Positions 45,080 to 56,260 of a stretch of 64,000 nt of DNA are shown here, one piece after another (within the stretch, counting starts at the first letter, position 1; each line of letters starts with the position of its first letter). The DNA lies in contig NZ_FTOL01000003.1 of assembly GCF_900156735.1 (NCBI RefSeq), positions 558,001 through 622,000 on the forward strand, in the 5' to 3' direction. The DNA is from Chryseobacterium ureilyticum. GTDB taxonomy: Bacteria; Bacteroidota; Bacteroidia; Flavobacteriales; Weeksellaceae. The translations under genes and the position numbers were made by a program. Under the pieces are notes generated by a model that was not told where the DNA came from, did not search any database, and saw nothing but the letters and a program-made list of their open reading frames with translations.

Positions 45080-45448
45080 ATGTTACAAACAGAATCAAGA
45101 TTAAAAGTTGCTGATAATACAGGTGCAAAAGAAGTACTAGTTATCAGAGTTCTGGGAGGAACCAGAAGAAGATATGCTTCAGTTGGTGATAAAATCGTTG
45201 TTACGATCAAAGATTCTACACCATCTGGAAACGCTAAAAAAGGTCAGGTATCTAAAGCTGTAGTAGTAAGAACTAAAAAAGCAGTAAGAAGAAAAGATGG
45301 TTCATACATCAAATTCGACGATAATGCTTGTGTATTACTAAACGCAGCAGGAGAAATGAGAGGAACTCGTGTTTTCGGACCGGTTGCTCGTGAGTTGAGA
45401 GACAAAGAATATATGAAAATCATTTCATTAGCTCCTGAAGTACTTTAA
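45080..45448 (+). CDS. rplN: 50S ribosomal protein L14
   Basis: 122 residues, normal. L14 sits at the subunit interface. [27 protein letters not shown] and [26 protein letters not shown] are diagnostic. 21 bases to rplX. Confidence 0.98.
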   Translation: MLQTESRLKVADNTGAKEVLVIRVLGGTRRRYASVGDKIVVTIKDSTPSGNAKKGQVSKAVVVRTKKAVRRKDGSYIKFDDNACVLLNAAGEMRGTRVFGPVARELRDKEYMKIISLAPEVL

Positions 45449-45469
45449 TTTTTAAAATTTTTAAAAGAA

Positions 45470-45796
45470 ATGTCAAAGTTAAAAATAAAAAGAGGAGATA
45501 ACGTAATCATTACTACTGGTAAGAAAGATATCAAAGGTAAGACTGGTGAAGTTATTGAAGTGATCAAGAAAGAAGGAAGAGACCCTAGAGTAATTGTTGC
45601 GGGACTTAACATCATCAAAAAGCACGTTAAGCCTTCAGCTTCTAACCCTCAAGGAGGAATCGTTGAAAGAGAAGCTTCTATTCATATCTCAAACGTAGCT
45701 TTAGTTGGTAAAGACGGAAAAGCTATCAAAATCGGTTACAAAATCGAAGGAGATAAGAAAGTAAGAATCAACAAAAAAACGGGTGAAACTTTATAA
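45470..45796 (+). CDS. rplX: 50S ribosomal protein L24
   Basis: 108 residues with the KOW motif region RGDNVIITTGKKDIKGKTGEVIEV and VNxxKKHVKP-like NIIKKHVKPSASNPQGGIVEREASIHISNV. L24 starts 50S assembly. 13 bases to rplE. Confidence 0.97.
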   Translation: MSKLKIKRGDNVIITTGKKDIKGKTGEVIEVIKKEGRDPRVIVAGLNIIKKHVKPSASNPQGGIVEREASIHISNVALVGKDGKAIKIGYKIEGDKKVRINKKTGETL

Positions 45797-45809
45797 TTTT
45801 AAATAACAC

Positions 45810-46361
45810 ATGGAATATATAGCAAGACCCAAAAAAGCATATAAAGAGACAATTGTTCCTGCAATGATGGAAGAATTCGGGTATAAGTCAGTAATGCAAG
45901 TACCTAAATTAGAGAAAATCGTTGTATCACAAGGTTTAGGTGATGCTACTGCAGACAAAAAAATCATTGATTATGCTATAGAAGAGCTTACAAATATCAC
46001 AGGTCAAAAAGCTGTTGGTACGATCTCTAAGAAAGACGAAGCTGCTTTCAAATTGAGAAAAGGTATGCCTGTAGGAGCTAAAGTTACTTTAAGAGGAAAT
46101 CAAATGTATGAATTCTTAGACAGACTTACTGCTTCAGCTTTACCACGTATTAGAGATTTCTCTGGAATCAAAGCTGATGGTTTCGATGGTAGAGGTAACT
46201 ACAACTTAGGTATTACTGAGCAGATTATCTTCCCTGAAATCGTAATCGACAAAGTGAAAAAAATCCAAGGGATGGACATCACTTTCGTTACAACTGCGAA
46301 GACAGATAAAGAAGCTAAAGCATTATTAACTCACTTCGGTTTACCATTTAAAAAGAACTAA
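45810..46361 (+). CDS. rplE: 50S ribosomal protein L5
   Basis: 183 residues. L5 binds 5S rRNA in the central protuberance. [48 protein letters not shown] are diagnostic. 3 bases to rpsN. Confidence 0.98.
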   Translation: MEYIARPKKAYKETIVPAMMEEFGYKSVMQVPKLEKIVVSQGLGDATADKKIIDYAIEELTNITGQKAVGTISKKDEAAFKLRKGMPVGAKVTLRGNQMYEFLDRLTASALPRIRDFSGIKADGFDGRGNYNLGITEQIIFPEIVIDKVKKIQGMDITFVTTAKTDKEAKALLTHFGLPFKKN

Positions 46362-46364
46362 GAA

Positions 46365-46634
46365 ATGGCTAAAGAATCAATGAAAGCGCGTGAGCGCAAA
46401 AGAGAAGCACTAGTTGCTAAATACGCTGCTAAAAGACAAGCTCTTAAAGAAGCTGGTGATTACGAAGGTCTTCAAAAATTACCTAAAAATGCTTCTCCTG
46501 TAAGATTACACAACAGATGTAAACTAACAGGTAGACCAAGAGGATACATGAGAACGTTCGGTATTTCCAGAGTAACTTTCAGAGAAATGGCAAACAACGG
46601 TCTTATCCCAGGTGTAAGAAAAGCTAGTTGGTAA
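46365..46634 (+). CDS. rpsN: 30S ribosomal protein S14, zinc-free type
   Basis: 89 residues. [29 protein letters not shown] is the S14 signature. This is the longer form without the two CxxC zinc motifs of the short type: only one Cys is seen in the family region. S14 is needed late in 30S assembly. A 147-base gap with a hairpin follows before rpsH. Confidence 0.97.
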   Translation: MAKESMKARERKREALVAKYAAKRQALKEAGDYEGLQKLPKNASPVRLHNRCKLTGRPRGYMRTFGISRVTFREMANNGLIPGVRKASW

Positions 46635-46686
46635 TAATTACTAATTAAAAATCGGGACAATTAAGTTGTCAAGATACTAAAGAATA

Positions 46687-46724
46687 AAAATATCAGACCG
46701 AAGATTTCTGACGTCTGATATTTT
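46687..46724 (+). promoter_or_regulatory. Hairpin in the rpsN-rpsH gap
   Basis: AAAATATCAGAC (46687-46698) pairs perfectly with GTCTGATATTTT (46713-46724) around a 14-base loop, with four T in the 3' arm. It could be an internal attenuator or an RNA-processing or r-protein binding site. Confidence 0.5.
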
Positions 46725-46781
46725 AATCTTCAAGTCTTTTCAATACTGATTGTTCTTTAACCAATAATTTATAAAAGAAAA

Positions 46782-47180
46782 ATGGTAACAGATCCAATTT
46801 CAGATTTCCTAACAAGAGTAAGGAACGCACAAAGCGCAGGCCACAAAGTGGTGGAAATTCCTGCATCGAAAATCAAAAAGGAGATTACTAAGATCCTATT
46901 TGATCAAGGGTATATCTTAAACTACAAGTTCGAAGATAACGCTGTTCAAGGAGTGATCAAAATCGCTTTAAAGTACGATAAGCAAACTAACAAACCTGCT
47001 ATTAAGTCTATCCAAAGAGCTTCAAGACCAGGTTTAAGACAGTACAAAGGTTCTACTGAACTTCCAAGAGTACTAAACGGTTTGGGTATTTCTATCATCT
47101 CTACTTCTAAAGGAGTAATGACTGACAAGAAAGCTAGAGAAGAGAAAGTAGGCGGTGAAGTAATCTGCTATGTTTATTAA
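46782..47180 (+). CDS. rpsH: 30S ribosomal protein S8
   Basis: 132 residues. S8 binds 16S helix 21 and in E. coli represses the spc operon through an mRNA site. DPISDFLTRVRNAQSAGHKVVEIPASKIKK and the C-terminal GISIISTSKGVMTDKKAREEKVGGEVICYVY are diagnostic. It begins 58 bases after the hairpin of the preceding gap. Confidence 0.98.
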   Translation: MVTDPISDFLTRVRNAQSAGHKVVEIPASKIKKEITKILFDQGYILNYKFEDNAVQGVIKIALKYDKQTNKPAIKSIQRASRPGLRQYKGSTELPRVLNGLGISIISTSKGVMTDKKAREEKVGGEVICYVY

Positions 47181-47197
47181 TTTTTAATCAGAGGAAA

Positions 47198-47743
47198 ATG
47201 TCAAGAATTGGTAAAGCAATTATAACAGTTCCAGCTGGAGTTACAATCACTGAAAACAATGGTGTAGTAACTGTAAAAGGTCCTAAAGGAGAACTTTCTC
47301 AGGAGCTTACAGCAGGAATTACTATAGAACAAAAAGATGGTGAACTGAATGTAAACAGACCATCTGATTCTAAACAACACAAAGCGCTTCACGGTTTATA
47401 CAGAGCGTTAATCAACAACATGATTGTTGGTGTAAATACAGGTTTCGAAAAGAAACTAGAACTAGTAGGGGTAGGATATAGAGCTTCACACGCAGGTCAA
47501 AAACTTGAGTTAGCTTTAGGATTCTCTCACGGTATCGTATTAGAACTTCCTAGCGAAGTAAAAGTTGATACATTGACTGAAAAAGGTAAAAACCCAATTA
47601 TTACTTTAACGTCTCACGACAACCAACTTCTAGGAATGGTAGCTGCAAAGATCCGTTCTTTCAGAAAGCCTGAGCCATACAAAGGAAAAGGTGTAAGATT
47701 CGTAGGAGAAATTGTTAGACGTAAAGCTGGTAAATCTGCTTAA
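47198..47743 (+). CDS. rplF: 50S ribosomal protein L6
   Basis: 181 residues. L6 lies near the GTPase-factor site. MSRIGKAIITVPAGVTI, and the C-terminal IRSFRKPEPYKGKGVRFVGEIVRRKAGKSA are diagnostic. 15 bases to rplR. Confidence 0.98.
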   Translation: MSRIGKAIITVPAGVTITENNGVVTVKGPKGELSQELTAGITIEQKDGELNVNRPSDSKQHKALHGLYRALINNMIVGVNTGFEKKLELVGVGYRASHAGQKLELALGFSHGIVLELPSEVKVDTLTEKGKNPIITLTSHDNQLLGMVAAKIRSFRKPEPYKGKGVRFVGEIVRRKAGKSA

Positions 47744-47758
47744 TAAATTATAAGTATT

Positions 47759-48112
47759 ATGGCATTAAGTAAATTAGAAAAAAGAATAAGAATTAAAAGA
47801 AGAGTAAGAGGGAAAATCTCTGGATCTTCTGAATTGCCAAGATTATCTGTATACAAAAGTAATAAGGAAATTTACGCTCAGTTAATCGACGATAAAAGTG
47901 GCAAAACTTTAGCATCAGCTTCTTCTAGAGAGAAAGGTGTAGACGCTAAAGGTACTAAAACTGAAATTTCTGCTGCTGTTGGTAAAGCTATCGCTGCTAA
48001 AGCTATCGCTGCAGGAATCGAAAATATTGTATTTGACAGAAACGGATTCGTATATCACGGTAGAGTGAAAGCTCTAGCTGATGGTGCGAGAGAAGCTGGA
48101 CTTAAATTCTAA
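47759..48112 (+). CDS. rplR: 50S ribosomal protein L18
   Basis: 117 residues. L18 binds 5S rRNA with L5. [37 protein letters not shown] and the [27 protein letters not shown] end are diagnostic. 19 bases to rpsE. Confidence 0.98.
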   Translation: MALSKLEKRIRIKRRVRGKISGSSELPRLSVYKSNKEIYAQLIDDKSGKTLASASSREKGVDAKGTKTEISAAVGKAIAAKAIAAGIENIVFDRNGFVYHGRVKALADGAREAGLKF

Positions 48113-48131
48113 TCATTAAATTTCGGAAAAT

Positions 48132-48653
48132 ATGTTAGGACTAGATAATATAGAAAGAGTAAAACCGGGAGGATTAGAATTAAAAGATCGTCTCGTAGCT
48201 GTTAACAGAGTAACAAAAGTAACTAAGGGAGGTAGAGCTTTCGGATTTTCTGCTATCGTTGTAGTAGGAAATGAAGAAGGTGTTATCGGTTTTGGTTTAG
48301 GAAAATCTAAAGAGGTTGCTTCTGCAATTGCTAAAGCAGTTGAAGACGCTAAGAAAAACCTTGTTAAAGTTCCTGTAATGAACCATACTATTCCTCACCA
48401 AACTACTGCTAGATACGGAGGTGCAGATATCTTCTTAAGACCTGCTTCTCACGGTACAGGACTTATCGCCGGTGGTGCGGTAAGAGCGGTATTGGAGTCT
48501 GCTGGTATTCACGATATCCTTTCAAAATCTAAAGGATCTTCTAACCCTCACAACGTGGTGAAAGCTACTTTCAAAGCGTTATTAGATATCAGAAGACCTG
48601 AAGAGATCGCTAGAATGAGAGGAGTTTCTCTAAGTAAAGTGTTTAACGGTTAA
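48132..48653 (+). CDS. rpsE: 30S ribosomal protein S5
   Basis: 173 residues. S5 helps decoding accuracy and lines the mRNA entry. The RNA-binding motif [29 protein letters not shown] and [29 protein letters not shown] are diagnostic. 11 bases to rpmD. Confidence 0.98.
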   Translation: MLGLDNIERVKPGGLELKDRLVAVNRVTKVTKGGRAFGFSAIVVVGNEEGVIGFGLGKSKEVASAIAKAVEDAKKNLVKVPVMNHTIPHQTTARYGGADIFLRPASHGTGLIAGGAVRAVLESAGIHDILSKSKGSSNPHNVVKATFKALLDIRRPEEIARMRGVSLSKVFNG

Positions 48654-48664
48654 TAATTAAAACA

Positions 48665-48841
48665 ATGGCAACAATTAAAGTAAAGCAAGTAAGAAGCGCT
48701 ATTGGTAGAACAAAAACCCAAAAGAGAACGCTTGAAGCATTAGGATTAAAAAAACTTCACCAAGTTGTAGAACACGAAGCTACTCCTTCTATCTTAGGAA
48801 TGATAGCTGCAGTAAGTCACTTACTTGAAGTTCAAAAATAA
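48665..48841 (+). CDS. rpmD: 50S ribosomal protein L30
   Basis: A 58-residue protein starting MATIKVKQVRSAIGRTKTQK, followed by LGLKKLHQVVEH, the L30 pattern of a short ferredoxin-like fold. Present between rpsE and rplO, its usual place. Small size makes it easy to miss. 21 bases to rplO. Confidence 0.95.
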   Translation: MATIKVKQVRSAIGRTKTQKRTLEALGLKKLHQVVEHEATPSILGMIAAVSHLLEVQK

Positions 48842-48862
48842 TTTTAAAAAAGAGAAATTAAA

Positions 48863-49312
48863 ATGAATTTAAATAACATAAAACCAGCTGCAGGATCTAC
48901 TTTCAACTCAAAAAGAATTGGTAGAGGTCAAGGTACTGGAAAAGGAGGTACTTCAACAAAAGGACACAAAGGTCAGAAGGCTAGAGCTGGTTATTCTCAG
49001 AAAATCGGTTTCGAAGGTGGACAGATGCCTTTACAAAGAAGATTACCTAAATTCGGTTTCAAAAACGTAAATAGAAAAGAGTTTAGAGGAGTTAACCTTG
49101 ATACTATCCAAACTTTAATCGAGAACAAATCCATCACTGGAGATATCACGAAAGAAGTTTTAGTAGCAAACGGGATAATTTCTAAAAACGAATTAGTGAA
49201 AATTATGGGTAGAGGAGAATTGAAATCTGCGGTTTCAATCTCTGCTGACAAATTCACTAAATCTGCTGAAGAGCTTATTGCTAAGGCAGGTGGAAAAGCA
49301 ATTACCTTATAA
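48863..49312 (+). CDS. rplO: 50S ribosomal protein L15
   Basis: 149 residues. L15 is needed for late 50S assembly. The Gly-rich start IGRGQGTGKGGTSTKGHKGQKARAG and GFEGGQMPLQRRLPKFGF are diagnostic. 9 bases to secY. Confidence 0.98.
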   Translation: MNLNNIKPAAGSTFNSKRIGRGQGTGKGGTSTKGHKGQKARAGYSQKIGFEGGQMPLQRRLPKFGFKNVNRKEFRGVNLDTIQTLIENKSITGDITKEVLVANGIISKNELVKIMGRGELKSAVSISADKFTKSAEELIAKAGGKAITL

Positions 49313-49321
49313 TACTTACTA

Positions 49322-50701
49322 ATGAAAGAATTTATACAAACACTTAAAAATATTTGGAGTCTTAAAGAATTGAGAGATAAAATTCTCTTCACTTTAGGTA
49401 TTATCCTTGTGTATAGATTCGCATCTTATATCTCACTTCCCGCAATTAACCTTGCAGAGGTGGGAGATCTCTTAGAGCATTATAAAAATCAAGGCGGTAA
49501 CAAGCAAGGAGCAGGTCTCCTTGGCTTGCTTTCGTCGTTTACGGGGGGAGCTTTCAGCCACGCTTCCGTAATGGCGTTAGGTATCATGCCTTATATTTCT
49601 GCTTCTATTATTGTTCAGTTGATGGGGATGGCTATTCCTTATCTTCAGAAGCTTCAGAAAGATGGAGAGTCAGGTAGAAATACATTGAACCAAATTACAA
49701 GATGGTTAACAATCGGAGTTTGTCTGGTACAGGCACCTTCTTACTTAACTTCTATTACTCAATTATTCTTACCGTATGCTCAATTCCAATCTGCATATTT
49801 TGTAGAACCAAATTCAATCATGTTCTGGTTACCAAGTATTGTTATACTTGTAGGTGGTTCAGTGTTTGCAATGTGGTTAGGTGAAAAGATTACCGATAAA
49901 GGAATCGGAAATGGTATCTCTATCCTTATTATGGTGGGGATCCTTTCAAGATTACCTGAGGCATTCGTACAGGAGATGGCCGTGCAGAACGGAAAAGGAG
50001 GAATGGGGTCTATCATGATCCTTATCGAAGTATTATTCTGGATGTTGGTAGTTCTTTTAGCTGTGATTTTATCAGTGGCTGTAAGAAAAATTCCTATTCA
50101 GTATGTAAGCAGAGCTCAAGCAAGAGGAGGTGTAAACAAGAATCTTATGCAGGGCGCAAGACAATGGATTCCATTGAAAGTAAATGCTGCTGGTGTAATG
50201 CCGATTATCTTTGCTCAGGCATTGATGTTCGTACCAGGATTATTAACAAAATTCGATGAGTCTAACACTTTTCTTGCAGGTTTCAAGAATGTTTTTAGCT
50301 GGCAGTACAATGTATTGTTTGCACTATTAATTATTATCTTCTCGTTTTTCTATACTGCAATTACAATTCCGGTGAACCAAATGGCTGATGACTTGAAGAG
50401 AAATGGAGGTTTAGTACCGAAAGTAAGACCCGGAAAAGAGACAGCTGATTATTTAGATGATATTTTATCAAAAATTACCTTGCCAGGTGCAATTTTTTTA
50501 TCTATCTTTGCAGTCCTTCCAGCAATTGTGCATGGAAGCTTTGTTCAGACAGATGCGTTCGCCTTATTTTTCGGGGGAACGTCACTATTAATTATGGTGG
50601 GTGTAATTTTAGATACAGTTCAACAGATTAATACATATCTGCTGAACCATCATTATGATGGCTTAATGCAGTCTAAACTGTCTAGAACGACTGGATATTA
50701 A
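49322..50701 (+). CDS. secY: Protein translocase subunit SecY
   Basis: 459 residues with ten membrane segments; the channel of the Sec translocon in the inner membrane. The plug/TM2 region GGAFSHASVMALGIMPYISASIIVQL, TM5 GIGNGISILIMVGIL and the cytosolic loop RAQARGGVNKNLMQGARQWIPLKVNAAGVMPIIFA are diagnostic. Its cotranscription with ribosomal genes is common. 3 bases to infA. Confidence 0.98.
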   Translation: MKEFIQTLKNIWSLKELRDKILFTLGIILVYRFASYISLPAINLAEVGDLLEHYKNQGGNKQGAGLLGLLSSFTGGAFSHASVMALGIMPYISASIIVQLMGMAIPYLQKLQKDGESGRNTLNQITRWLTIGVCLVQAPSYLTSITQLFLPYAQFQSAYFVEPNSIMFWLPSIVILVGGSVFAMWLGEKITDKGIGNGISILIMVGILSRLPEAFVQEMAVQNGKGGMGSIMILIEVLFWMLVVLLAVILSVAVRKIPIQYVSRAQARGGVNKNLMQGARQWIPLKVNAAGVMPIIFAQALMFVPGLLTKFDESNTFLAGFKNVFSWQYNVLFALLIIIFSFFYTAITIPVNQMADDLKRNGGLVPKVRPGKETADYLDDILSKITLPGAIFLSIFAVLPAIVHGSFVQTDAFALFFGGTSLLIMVGVILDTVQQINTYLLNHHYDGLMQSKLSRTTGY

Positions 50702-50704
50702 TTT

Positions 50705-50920
50705 ATGGCAAAACAAAAACATATTGAACAAGACGGCGTTATAACGGAAGCACTTTCGAACGCTCAGTTCCGTGTAGAACTTGAAAATGGGCATATTCTT
50801 ATTGCTCATATTTCTGGTAAAATGCGAATGCACTATATTAAACTTTTACCTGGTGATAAGGTAAAACTAGAAATGTCTCCCTATGATTTAACGAAAGGGA
50901 GGATCACATTTAGATATTAA
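50705..50920 (+). CDS. infA: Translation initiation factor IF-1
   Basis: 71 residues, the standard length. IF-1 is an OB-fold protein that binds the 30S A-site. [57 protein letters not shown] is diagnostic. A 63-base gap with a hairpin follows before rpmJ. Confidence 0.98.
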   Translation: MAKQKHIEQDGVITEALSNAQFRVELENGHILIAHISGKMRMHYIKLLPGDKVKLEMSPYDLTKGRITFRY

Positions 50921-50929
50921 AAACATTTA

Positions 50930-50957
50930 GCCAAATGGAATTCTCATTCCATTTGGC
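50930..50957 (+). promoter_or_regulatory. 12-bp hairpin in the infA-rpmJ gap
   Basis: GCCAAATGGAAT (50930-50941) pairs perfectly with ATTCCATTTGGC (50946-50957) around TCTC. No T run follows, so it is not a normal terminator; it may be a processing or stability signal. Confidence 0.6.
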
Positions 50958-50983
50958 ATTTGTAAAAAATAAATACTATCAAA

Positions 50984-51100
50984 ATGAAAGTAAGAGCATC
51001 AATTAAAAAAAGAAGCGCTGATTGCAAAATCGTACGCAGAAAAGGTGTACTATTCGTAATCAACAAGAAGAACCCAAAATTTAAACAAAGACAAGGTTAA
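50984..51100 (+). CDS. rpmJ: 50S ribosomal protein L36, zinc-free type
   Basis: A 38-residue protein starting [21 protein letters not shown] and ending KFKQRQG. Only one of the family's Cys3-His ligand positions remains (Cys14); the others are Ser11, Asn27 and Phe33. So it is the Zn-independent type. Easy to miss because of length; 9 bases to rpsM. Confidence 0.95.
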   Translation: MKVRASIKKRSADCKIVRRKGVLFVINKKNPKFKQRQG

Positions 51101-51109
51101 CATTAAATT

Positions 51110-51487
51110 ATGGCGAGAATTGCAGGTATTGATTTACCAAAAAACAAAAGAGGTGTTATCGGTTTAACTTACATCTATGGAGTAGGAAGAAGTACTTCTT
51201 CTGAAATCCTTAAAGCTGCCGGTATCAGCGAAGACAAGAAAGTCAACGAATGGAATGACGATGAATTGGCTGCAATCAGAACATATATCTCTGAAAACGT
51301 AAAAGTAGAAGGAGAATTGAGATCTGAAGTGCAATTGAACATCAAGAGATTGATGGACATAGGATGCCAACGAGGAATACGTCACAGACTTGGATTACCT
51401 TTAAGAGGCCAGAGAACGAAAAACAACTCTAGAACACGTAAAGGGAAGAGAAAAACTGTTGCTAACAAGAAAAAAGCTAGTAAATAA
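51110..51487 (+). CDS. rpsM: 30S ribosomal protein S13
   Basis: 125 residues. S13 is a head protein that contacts tRNA and the 50[31 protein letters not shown] and [32 protein letters not shown] are diagnostic. 12 bases to rpsK. Confidence 0.98.
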   Translation: MARIAGIDLPKNKRGVIGLTYIYGVGRSTSSEILKAAGISEDKKVNEWNDDELAAIRTYISENVKVEGELRSEVQLNIKRLMDIGCQRGIRHRLGLPLRGQRTKNNSRTRKGKRKTVANKKKASK

Positions 51488-51499
51488 TCGTTAGGAATT

Positions 51500-51889
51500 A
51501 TGGCAAAACAAACTAAAGTAGTTAAGAAAAGAAAAGTAAAAGTTGAAGCTATTGGTGAAGCTCATATTCAAGCTTCTTTCAATAACATCATCATTTCTTT
51601 AACAAATAAAAACGGAGAGGTTATCTCTTGGGCTTCTGCCGGTAAAATGGGTTTCAGAGGTTCTAAAAAGAATACTCCATTTGCTGCTCAGATGGCAGCT
51701 GAAAATTGCTCTGCTGTAGCTCACGAAGCTGGTTTAAGAAGAGTAAAGGTGTTTGTGAAAGGACCTGGTGCAGGTAGAGAATCTGCTATCAGATCTATCC
51801 ACAATTCAGGAATTGAAGTTAGCGAAATCATTGATGTGACTCCTATGCCACACAATGGATGTAGACCACCAAAAAGAAGAAGAGTTTAA
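51500..51889 (+). CDS. rpsK: 30S ribosomal protein S11
   Basis: 129 residues. S11 lies on the 30S platform. [46 protein letters not shown] and [18 protein letters not shown] are diagnostic. 19 bases to rpsD. Confidence 0.98.
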   Translation: MAKQTKVVKKRKVKVEAIGEAHIQASFNNIIISLTNKNGEVISWASAGKMGFRGSKKNTPFAAQMAAENCSAVAHEAGLRRVKVFVKGPGAGRESAIRSIHNSGIEVSEIIDVTPMPHNGCRPPKRRRV

Positions 51890-51908
51890 TTTTTAGAATT
51901 TACCCATT

Positions 51909-52517
51909 ATGGCAAGATATATTGGACCTAAAACTAAGATTGCTAGAAAGTTTGGTGCTGCAATCTACGGAGATGATAAAAACTTCGAAAAAAGAAAGAA
52001 CCAACCGCCAGGACAACACGGTCCTAACAAAAGAAGAGGTGCTAAAAAATCAGAATACGCAGTTCAGTTAGCTGAAAAACAAAAAGCTAAATATACTTAC
52101 GGTATTTTAGAAAGACAGTTTGCTAACTTATTTGAAAAAGCACACAGAAGTAAAGGTGTAACAGGGGAAGTTCTATTACAACTTTGTGAATCAAGATTGG
52201 ATAACGTTGTTTACAGATTAGGTTTTGCTAAAACTAGATCTGGAGCAAGACAATTAGTTTCTCACAGACACATTACTGTAAACGGAGAAATTCTTAACAT
52301 TCCATCTTACTTGGTAAAAGCTGGTGATGTAATCACTGTAAGAGAAAAGTCTAAGTCTCTTGAAGTTGTTACCAATGCATTGGCTTCTAAGTCAAACTAT
52401 GAGTGGTTACAATTCAACGATGAGAAGAAAGAAGGTACCTTCATTTCTGCTCCTGAAAGAATCCAAATTCCGGAAGACATCAAGGAGAACCTTATCGTCG
52501 AACTTTACTCTAAATAA
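51909..52517 (+). CDS. rpsD: 30S ribosomal protein S4
   Basis: 202 residues. S4 starts 30S assembly and affects accuracy. [54 protein letters not shown] (the S4 RNA-binding domain) are diagnostic. It lacks the four-Cys zinc motif at its N-terminus that some S4 have. 33 bases to rpoA. Confidence 0.98.
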   Translation: MARYIGPKTKIARKFGAAIYGDDKNFEKRKNQPPGQHGPNKRRGAKKSEYAVQLAEKQKAKYTYGILERQFANLFEKAHRSKGVTGEVLLQLCESRLDNVVYRLGFAKTRSGARQLVSHRHITVNGEILNIPSYLVKAGDVITVREKSKSLEVVTNALASKSNYEWLQFNDEKKEGTFISAPERIQIPEDIKENLIVELYSK

Positions 52518-52550
52518 TTTTTTAATCAAATTTTTGCTCAACCCAATAAT

Positions 52551-53546
52551 ATGGCAATTTTACAATTCATAAAACCCGATAAAGTAATTTTACTTAACTC
52601 TGATGAATTTAAAGGTCAATTCGAATTCAGACCTTTAGAACCAGGTTTCGGGCTTACAATCGGTAATGCTTTGAGAAGAGTGTTGCTTTCTTCTCTGGAA
52701 GGATACGCTATTTCATCTATCAAAATAGAAGGTGTAGAGCACGAATTTTCAACTATTCCAGGAGTAATCGAAGACGTTACCGAAATTATTCTTAACCTAA
52801 AGCAGGTAAGATTAAAAGCTGCAGCAGAAGGACAGGCTAATGAGCAGGTTGTTGCTAAAGTTTCAGGTCAAACGATTATTACTGCTGGTGATTTAGGAAA
52901 GTCGATCAACGGATTTGAGGTTTTAAACCCGGATTTAGTGATTTGTAACCTAAACAGTGATGTAACTTTCGAAATTACTTTCAATATTGAAAAAGGTAGA
53001 GGATATGTTCCTTCAGAACAGAATAAGTCAAACAATGCACCTGTAGGTACTATTGCTATTGACTCTATTTTCACGCCGATCAAGAAAGTACAATACAGCA
53101 TTGAAAATTATCGTGTAGAGCAAAAAACAGACTACGAAAAACTTGTATTAGATATAGAAACTGATGGGTCTATCAGCCCTCAGAATGCTTTAACAGAAGC
53201 TTCTAAGATATTAATTTATCACTTCATGTTGTTCTCTGATGAGAGAATCACTCTTGAAACTGAAGCTGTAAAAGCATCTATCCAATATGACGAAGAAACT
53301 CTTCATACAAGACAACTACTTAAGTCTAAATTAGCAGATATGGATCTTTCTGTAAGAGCCCTTAACTGTCTGAAAGCAGCTGAAGTAGAAACTCTTGGAG
53401 AATTAGTTTCTTACAGTAAGTCTGATTTGATGAAATTCAGAAATTTTGGTAAAAAATCTTTGACAGAACTAGAAGAATTAGTGCATTCAAAAGGTCTTAA
53501 CTTCGGTTTCGACGTTGCAAAATATAAGTTAGACGCTGATAAATAA
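52551..53546 (+). CDS. rpoA: RNA polymerase alpha subunit
   Basis: 331 residues. The N-terminal domain (1-230) has the dimerisation region [28 protein letters not shown]; the C-terminal domain (about 250-325) has the helix-hairpin-helix set [36 protein letters not shown], which binds UP elements and activators. 6 bases to rplQ. Confidence 0.98.
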   Translation: MAILQFIKPDKVILLNSDEFKGQFEFRPLEPGFGLTIGNALRRVLLSSLEGYAISSIKIEGVEHEFSTIPGVIEDVTEIILNLKQVRLKAAAEGQANEQVVAKVSGQTIITAGDLGKSINGFEVLNPDLVICNLNSDVTFEITFNIEKGRGYVPSEQNKSNNAPVGTIAIDSIFTPIKKVQYSIENYRVEQKTDYEKLVLDIETDGSISPQNALTEASKILIYHFMLFSDERITLETEAVKASIQYDEETLHTRQLLKSKLADMDLSVRALNCLKAAEVETLGELVSYSKSDLMKFRNFGKKSLTELEELVHSKGLNFGFDVAKYKLDADK

Positions 53547-53552
53547 TTAATA

Positions 53553-54074
53553 ATGAGACACGGTAAAAAATTCAATCACTTAGGAAGAACAGCTTCTCAC
53601 AGAAGCGCTTTACTTTCTAATATGGCTTGTTCTCTAATTGAGCATAAAAGAATCAACACTACTGTAGCTAAAGCTAAAGCTTTAAGAGTATATGTTGAGC
53701 CTCTATTAACAAAAGCAAAAGAAGATACTACACATAACAGAAGAGTAGTATTCTCTTACCTTCAAAATAAATTTGCGGTTGCTGAATTATTCAGAACTGT
53801 AGCTCCTAAAATCGCTGAAAGAAACGGTGGTTATACAAGAATCATTAAGACAGGTTTCAGACCAGGTGATGCTGCTGATACTGCTCTTATCGAATTAGTA
53901 GATTTCAACGAGCTTTACAACCCTAATGCTGAAGAGAAAAAGACTACAAGAAGAAGCAGAAGATCAACTGCTGCACCTAAAAAAGCTGAAGCAGTAGTTG
54001 CTGATGCTCCTGCAGTAGAAGAGAAAGTAGAAGAAGCTAAAGCTGACTCTACTGAAGAAAAAACTGAAGAATAA
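53553..54074 (+). CDS. rplQ: 50S ribosomal protein L17
   Basis: 173 residues. [34 protein letters not shown] is diagnostic of L17, which sits near the tunnel exit. A C-terminal tail of about 45 residues, first basic ([14 protein letters not shown]) and then acidic ([19 protein letters not shown]), goes beyond the usual length and is probably disordered. Last gene before the terminator. Confidence 0.97.
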   Translation: MRHGKKFNHLGRTASHRSALLSNMACSLIEHKRINTTVAKAKALRVYVEPLLTKAKEDTTHNRRVVFSYLQNKFAVAELFRTVAPKIAERNGGYTRIIKTGFRPGDAADTALIELVDFNELYNPNAEEKKTTRRSRRSTAAPKKAEAVVADAPAVEEKVEEAKADSTEEKTEE

Positions 54075-54094
54075 TATTCATTCAGATATAAATT

Positions 54095-54126
54095 AAAAAC
54101 CATCCGGATTCCGGATGGTTTTTGTT
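54095..54126 (+). terminator. Terminator of the ribosomal operon
   Basis: AAAAACCATCCG (54095-54106) pairs with CGGATGGTTTTT (54112-54123), loop GATTC; more T follows. The flanking A run makes it usable on both strands, so it may also end the convergent lipoprotein gene. Confidence 0.88.
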
Positions 54127-54169
54127 TTTTGTAATGGTTATCGTATTTCTATTAATAACCATCATTTTA

Positions 54170-54604
54170 TTAAATTTTTGTTCTTTTCAACTCAATAACA
54201 TTATTACCTTGTTCCAGGTGTAAACTATCTCCTTTTACTCTTGCTGTCATATCATCTTTCTTATAGATGGTTTCCTCACCTTTAGTTTCTGTTTTAGGAA
54301 GAGTAAATGTTTTCTTGTTGCTGGTAATAGCTACGGTACTTTCCTTTGGATCATTCTTGAATATTACTTTTACCAATGTTCCGTCAGTTGCTTTGTATAC
54401 AAAATCAGTTTTCTCAGTTTTCTGCCCATTCACATCTATTGTGGACGAACTTTGAGTGACAGAATCAATTTTTCCATTGTTGTCAGTAACTAGTGTTTCA
54501 GTGCTGTCTGTTTTAATCACACTTTTGTTTCCACTTTCACTTTTTTTGCAGCTTGTAAGAAGTAATGCAGAAGCTGAGACTGCTATTAAAAGTCCTTTTT
54601 TCAT
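54170..54604 (-). CDS. MliC-like lipoprotein
   Basis: 144 residues with a lipobox (LLLTSC, Cys19) and KK after it. The mature C-terminal half (FVYKATDGTLVKVIFKND, TFTLPKTETKGEETIYKKDDMTARVKGDSLHLEQGNNVIEL) resembles MliC, the membrane-bound inhibitor of C-type lysozyme, in its order of strands and the YxxxxxxxxxKGDxxxL end; the paired Cys of typical MliC is absent. It may protect against host or competitor lysozyme, but the call is tentative. Monocistronic. Confidence 0.55.
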   Translation of the reverse strand: MKKGLLIAVSASALLLTSCKKSESGNKSVIKTDSTETLVTDNNGKIDSVTQSSSTIDVNGQKTEKTDFVYKATDGTLVKVIFKNDPKESTVAITSNKKTFTLPKTETKGEETIYKKDDMTARVKGDSLHLEQGNNVIELKRTKI

Positions 54605-54853
54605 AATGGTTATTTTTTATGTATCGAATATAGGTTTTTCTTCCAATAAGAAAGTTTTTAATTATTTTAATGAAATCAAAAAGCAAACCAATGGTCTCAA
54701 TTTTAACCTTGAAAATTACATAAAAGTAATGGAACTATGTATTTTTTTATGCTGAATTTGAAAGCTACTGGAATTTATAAAATTAACTAAAATTTAACTG
54801 ATGATTTGTGGTAAAAGATCCCTTAGAAATACCCCCAAAAGTTTAATTTTGAT

Positions 54854-54861
54854 TAAATTTG
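54854..54861 (+). promoter_or_regulatory. -7 element before eno
   Basis: TAAATTTG fits the flavobacterial -7 element, 22 bases before the eno start. A matching -33 box is not evident. Confidence 0.4.
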
Positions 54862-54880
54862 TATAAACTAAAAAAAATAA

Positions 54881-56176
<1,296 letters not shown>

Positions 56177-56190
56177 TTGAATTTATAAAT

Positions 56191-56226
56191 AACGGCAAGC
56201 GATAATTTTTGTTTGCCGTATTTTAT
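56191..56226 (+). terminator. Weak terminator after eno
   Basis: ACGGCAA (56192-56198) pairs with TTGCCGT (56213-56219), followed by ATTTTAT. The loop is long and the T run short, so read-through to gltA is possible. Confidence 0.55.
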
Positions 56227-56260
56227 GGAAAGTGGTATATTTAAAAAAAATAAATAAATA

